From the NCBI GenBank assembly GCA_045118335.1, contig JBGUXY010000016.1, positions 1 through 41,828 on the forward strand: DNA of 41,828 nucleotides, given 5' to 3'. Position numbers and translations under genes: made by a program. Positions 40,502 through 41,828 of the stretch are shown here, one piece after another; positions within the stretch are counted from its first letter, which is position 1; each line of letters starts with the position of its first letter. Source of the stretch: W1P20-047 sp045118335. GTDB taxonomy: Bacteria > Actinomycetota > Coriobacteriia > Coriobacteriales > Eggerthellaceae. Below the pieces are notes generated by a model. The model worked only from the letters and a program-made list of their open reading frames with translations. It made no database searches and was not told the DNA's origin.

Positions 40502-41791
40502 ATGGGCATACTCGTGTATCGAGATCGTCTGGGATCACGAGACCTTGTGGGGCGGATCGAATACGTCCGGGGCGTCTCTGCGTCGTTTTGCTATGACAAA
40601 GATTATCTCAGCCGCGCGAAAACTGCTGGTGAACTGGGCATTTCTGAGCGTCTTCCACTCGACGATGCGCCCTATGGGCTTTCGGCGATGAGTCCGTTTT
40701 TCCAGGGGCTGCTTCCCGAGGGGGCTGTTCGGGATAATCTGGCGCAGATCTACCAGGTTCCACGTGGCGATTATCTGGGACTGATCGAGCAACTTGGCTG
40801 CGAAAGCATTGGAGCGCTGACGTTCGTTTCCGAATCGGTTGACGGCGAAGAGTATGAGCCACGTTATGAACCCATGACAGAAAGGGATTTTGCCCAATTC
40901 CGCGAGAATTCCCTGAATGCTGTGACCATCAAAACGAGTGAAACGAGGCTCTCTCTTTCGGGAGCTCAGTCCAAGGTCGCTTGGTATTTACCGCCGGGAG
41001 TGGACCCAGGTGCGGCGGATGCGGCGGATTGGCTGGTTCCACGTGGGACGGCTCCGTCAAACTACATCATCAAGATGTCGCGTCCGGGTGAGGAGAAGTT
41101 GGCGCTCAACGAAAGCGTGTGCTCTATGCTTGCCCTGTCGTGCGGCGTTGAAACAGCGAGGGTGGTTTCTCTACCGAATCTACCGGGTGCGATAGCCGTA
41201 GAGCGCTACGACAGGCGTTTCGTGGAATCGCAGGATGGCGCAATCCTGATGCGCCTTCACCAGGAAGATTTTTGCCAGGCATTGGGCTTGGCGCCGTATC
41301 TCAAGTACCAGCCGCAAAGCGGAGAAGGAGAATACATCGTTTACGCTGCCAATTTGATTGATGCTGCGTCTGCGAACCCTCATGTCGACCGCGTCGAGTT
41401 GGCGAAGCGCATTGTGTTCAACTATGCCATTGGCAATTCCGACGCCCACCTGAAGAACAGCTCTCTGCTGTACAATCCCGAATGGACATCTCGGCGCATG
41501 GCGCCCATGTATGACGTCACCTGCATTCCTCTTACGGGGTACTCCACCCGAATGGCGTTTACCGTGGGAAAGCACAGATCACTCGATGAGGTGGATGAAA
41601 ACGACATCATGGCGATAGCGCTCGACATGGGAATCAGCCTCGACGAATTCGATGCTGCCATCCGCGAGGTCGTCGACGGTTTCGCGTCGCTCGAGCTGCA
41701 TGACGAAGACGCTGCCACCCAGGAAATGGCCGAGGCGATCGAGCGGGATTGTTCTCCTCGGTTAAAGGTGCTCAAGGGGTATCTGGGCTGA
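40502..41791 (+). CDS. hipA: HipA-type serine/threonine kinase toxin
   Basis: 429 residues; ribosome site AAAGGAGGAACGGCAT. The N-terminal HipA_N domain includes AMSPFFQGLLPEGAVRDNLA and CESIGALTF. The kinase domain has the P-loop/activation segment LSLSGAQSKVAWY, the ATP-site NYIIKMSRP, LHQEDFCQALG, the catalytic loop NYAIGNSDAHLKNSSL (~306-321) with its Asp, and MYDVTCIPLTG with the metal-binding Asp. All key residues are present, so it should be active. In E. coli HipA phosphorylates glutamyl-tRNA synthetase and causes dormancy; the target here is inferred only by family. Confidence 0.95.
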   Translation: MGILVYRDRLGSRDLVGRIEYVRGVSASFCYDKDYLSRAKTAGELGISERLPLDDAPYGLSAMSPFFQGLLPEGAVRDNLAQIYQVPRGDYLGLIEQLGCESIGALTFVSESVDGEEYEPRYEPMTERDFAQFRENSLNAVTIKTSETRLSLSGAQSKVAWYLPPGVDPGAADAADWLVPRGTAPSNYIIKMSRPGEEKLALNESVCSMLALSCGVETARVVSLPNLPGAIAVERYDRRFVESQDGAILMRLHQEDFCQALGLAPYLKYQPQSGEGEYIVYAANLIDAASANPHVDRVELAKRIVFNYAIGNSDAHLKNSSLLYNPEWTSRRMAPMYDVTCIPLTGYSTRMAFTVGKHRSLDEVDENDIMAIALDMGISLDEFDAAIREVVDGFASLELHDEDAATQEMAEAIERDCSPRLKVLKGYLG

Positions 41792-41797
41792 AGCGGT

Positions 41798-41828
41798 GAG
41801 TCGGCGTACCTGGTCACACCACTCATTG
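41798..41828. repeat. Second copy of the GAGTCGG element, cut by window end
   Basis: GAGTCGGCGTACCTGGT (41798-41814) is identical to 5236-5252. It is followed by CACACCACTCATTG, similar to the CCGACTCATTG part of the first copy. It begins seven bases after the hipA stop. Confidence 0.85.

Noticed and set aside
1..41828. tRNA, rRNA, CRISPR arrays, integrases, transposases or prophage genes
   Set aside because: None was seen. No GGTTCGAATCC-type T-arm with a matching acceptor stem, and no regular spacer-repeat array; the repeats found are in two or three copies with unlike spacing, apart from the hip operators.

Overview
The window comes from a GC-rich bacterial chromosome. Dense reading frames with GC-rich third positions, AAGGAGG-type ribosome sites, an acyl-CoA dehydratase activase, rubrerythrin, an MptD-type ECF transporter and many small lipoproteins suggest a strict anaerobe. 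The overall look fits the Coriobacteriia/Eggerthellaceae. This is inference from gene content; no rRNA or other phylogenetic marker is present.

Layout. 1-5224: tail of a TetR regulator, then a 1536-residue double-activase 2-hydroxyacyl-CoA dehydratase-type protein with a strong terminator. 5333-8853: a frameshifted SPOR-like lipoprotein, a Tat-exported metallophosphoesterase, an alpha/beta hydrolase and an FMN reductase-like flavoprotein. 9398-11732: a compact unit with a DUF6765 (phospholipase C/zinc hydrolase-like) protein and two small membrane proteins. 11885-24748: a mosaic of single genes: small acidic protein, two MFS transporters, beta-propeller and other lipoproteins, a YwaF-type membrane protein, an AlkA-like DNA glycosylase, an exported family II pyrophosphatase, a COG4087-type HAD protein and a DUF4230 protein. 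25284-31901: rubrerythrin, a hexapeptide acetyltransferase, a 3-hydroxyacyl-CoA dehydrogenase, a lumazine synthase (ribH) tail, a YqeG-VanW fusion and a TIM-barrel protein.

32362-39763 is the most coherent system. A TetR gene with a tandem palindromic operator over its own promoter is followed by two heterodimer-type ABC exporter-fold half transporters resembling siderophore importers (YbtPQ/IrtAB type). These are followed by a complete ECF module: MptD-type S component, T component and a fused double ATPase. A dyad resembling a DtxR/IdeR iron box lies in front of the first ABC gene, so metal or metallophore uptake is a reasonable guess. A NUDIX gene tail follows. The window ends with a hipB-hipA toxin-antitoxin locus behind four palindromic operators at an exact 39-bp period.

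The intergenic DNA is unusual. Nearly every long gap holds short duplicated blocks, and in four cases the duplicated block contains the stop codon of the adjacent gene. There is also a ~205-bp inverted-repeat element, REP-like stem-loops, and an AT-rich paired motif found in two distant gaps. No tRNA, rRNA, CRISPR array, transposase or phage gene was seen.
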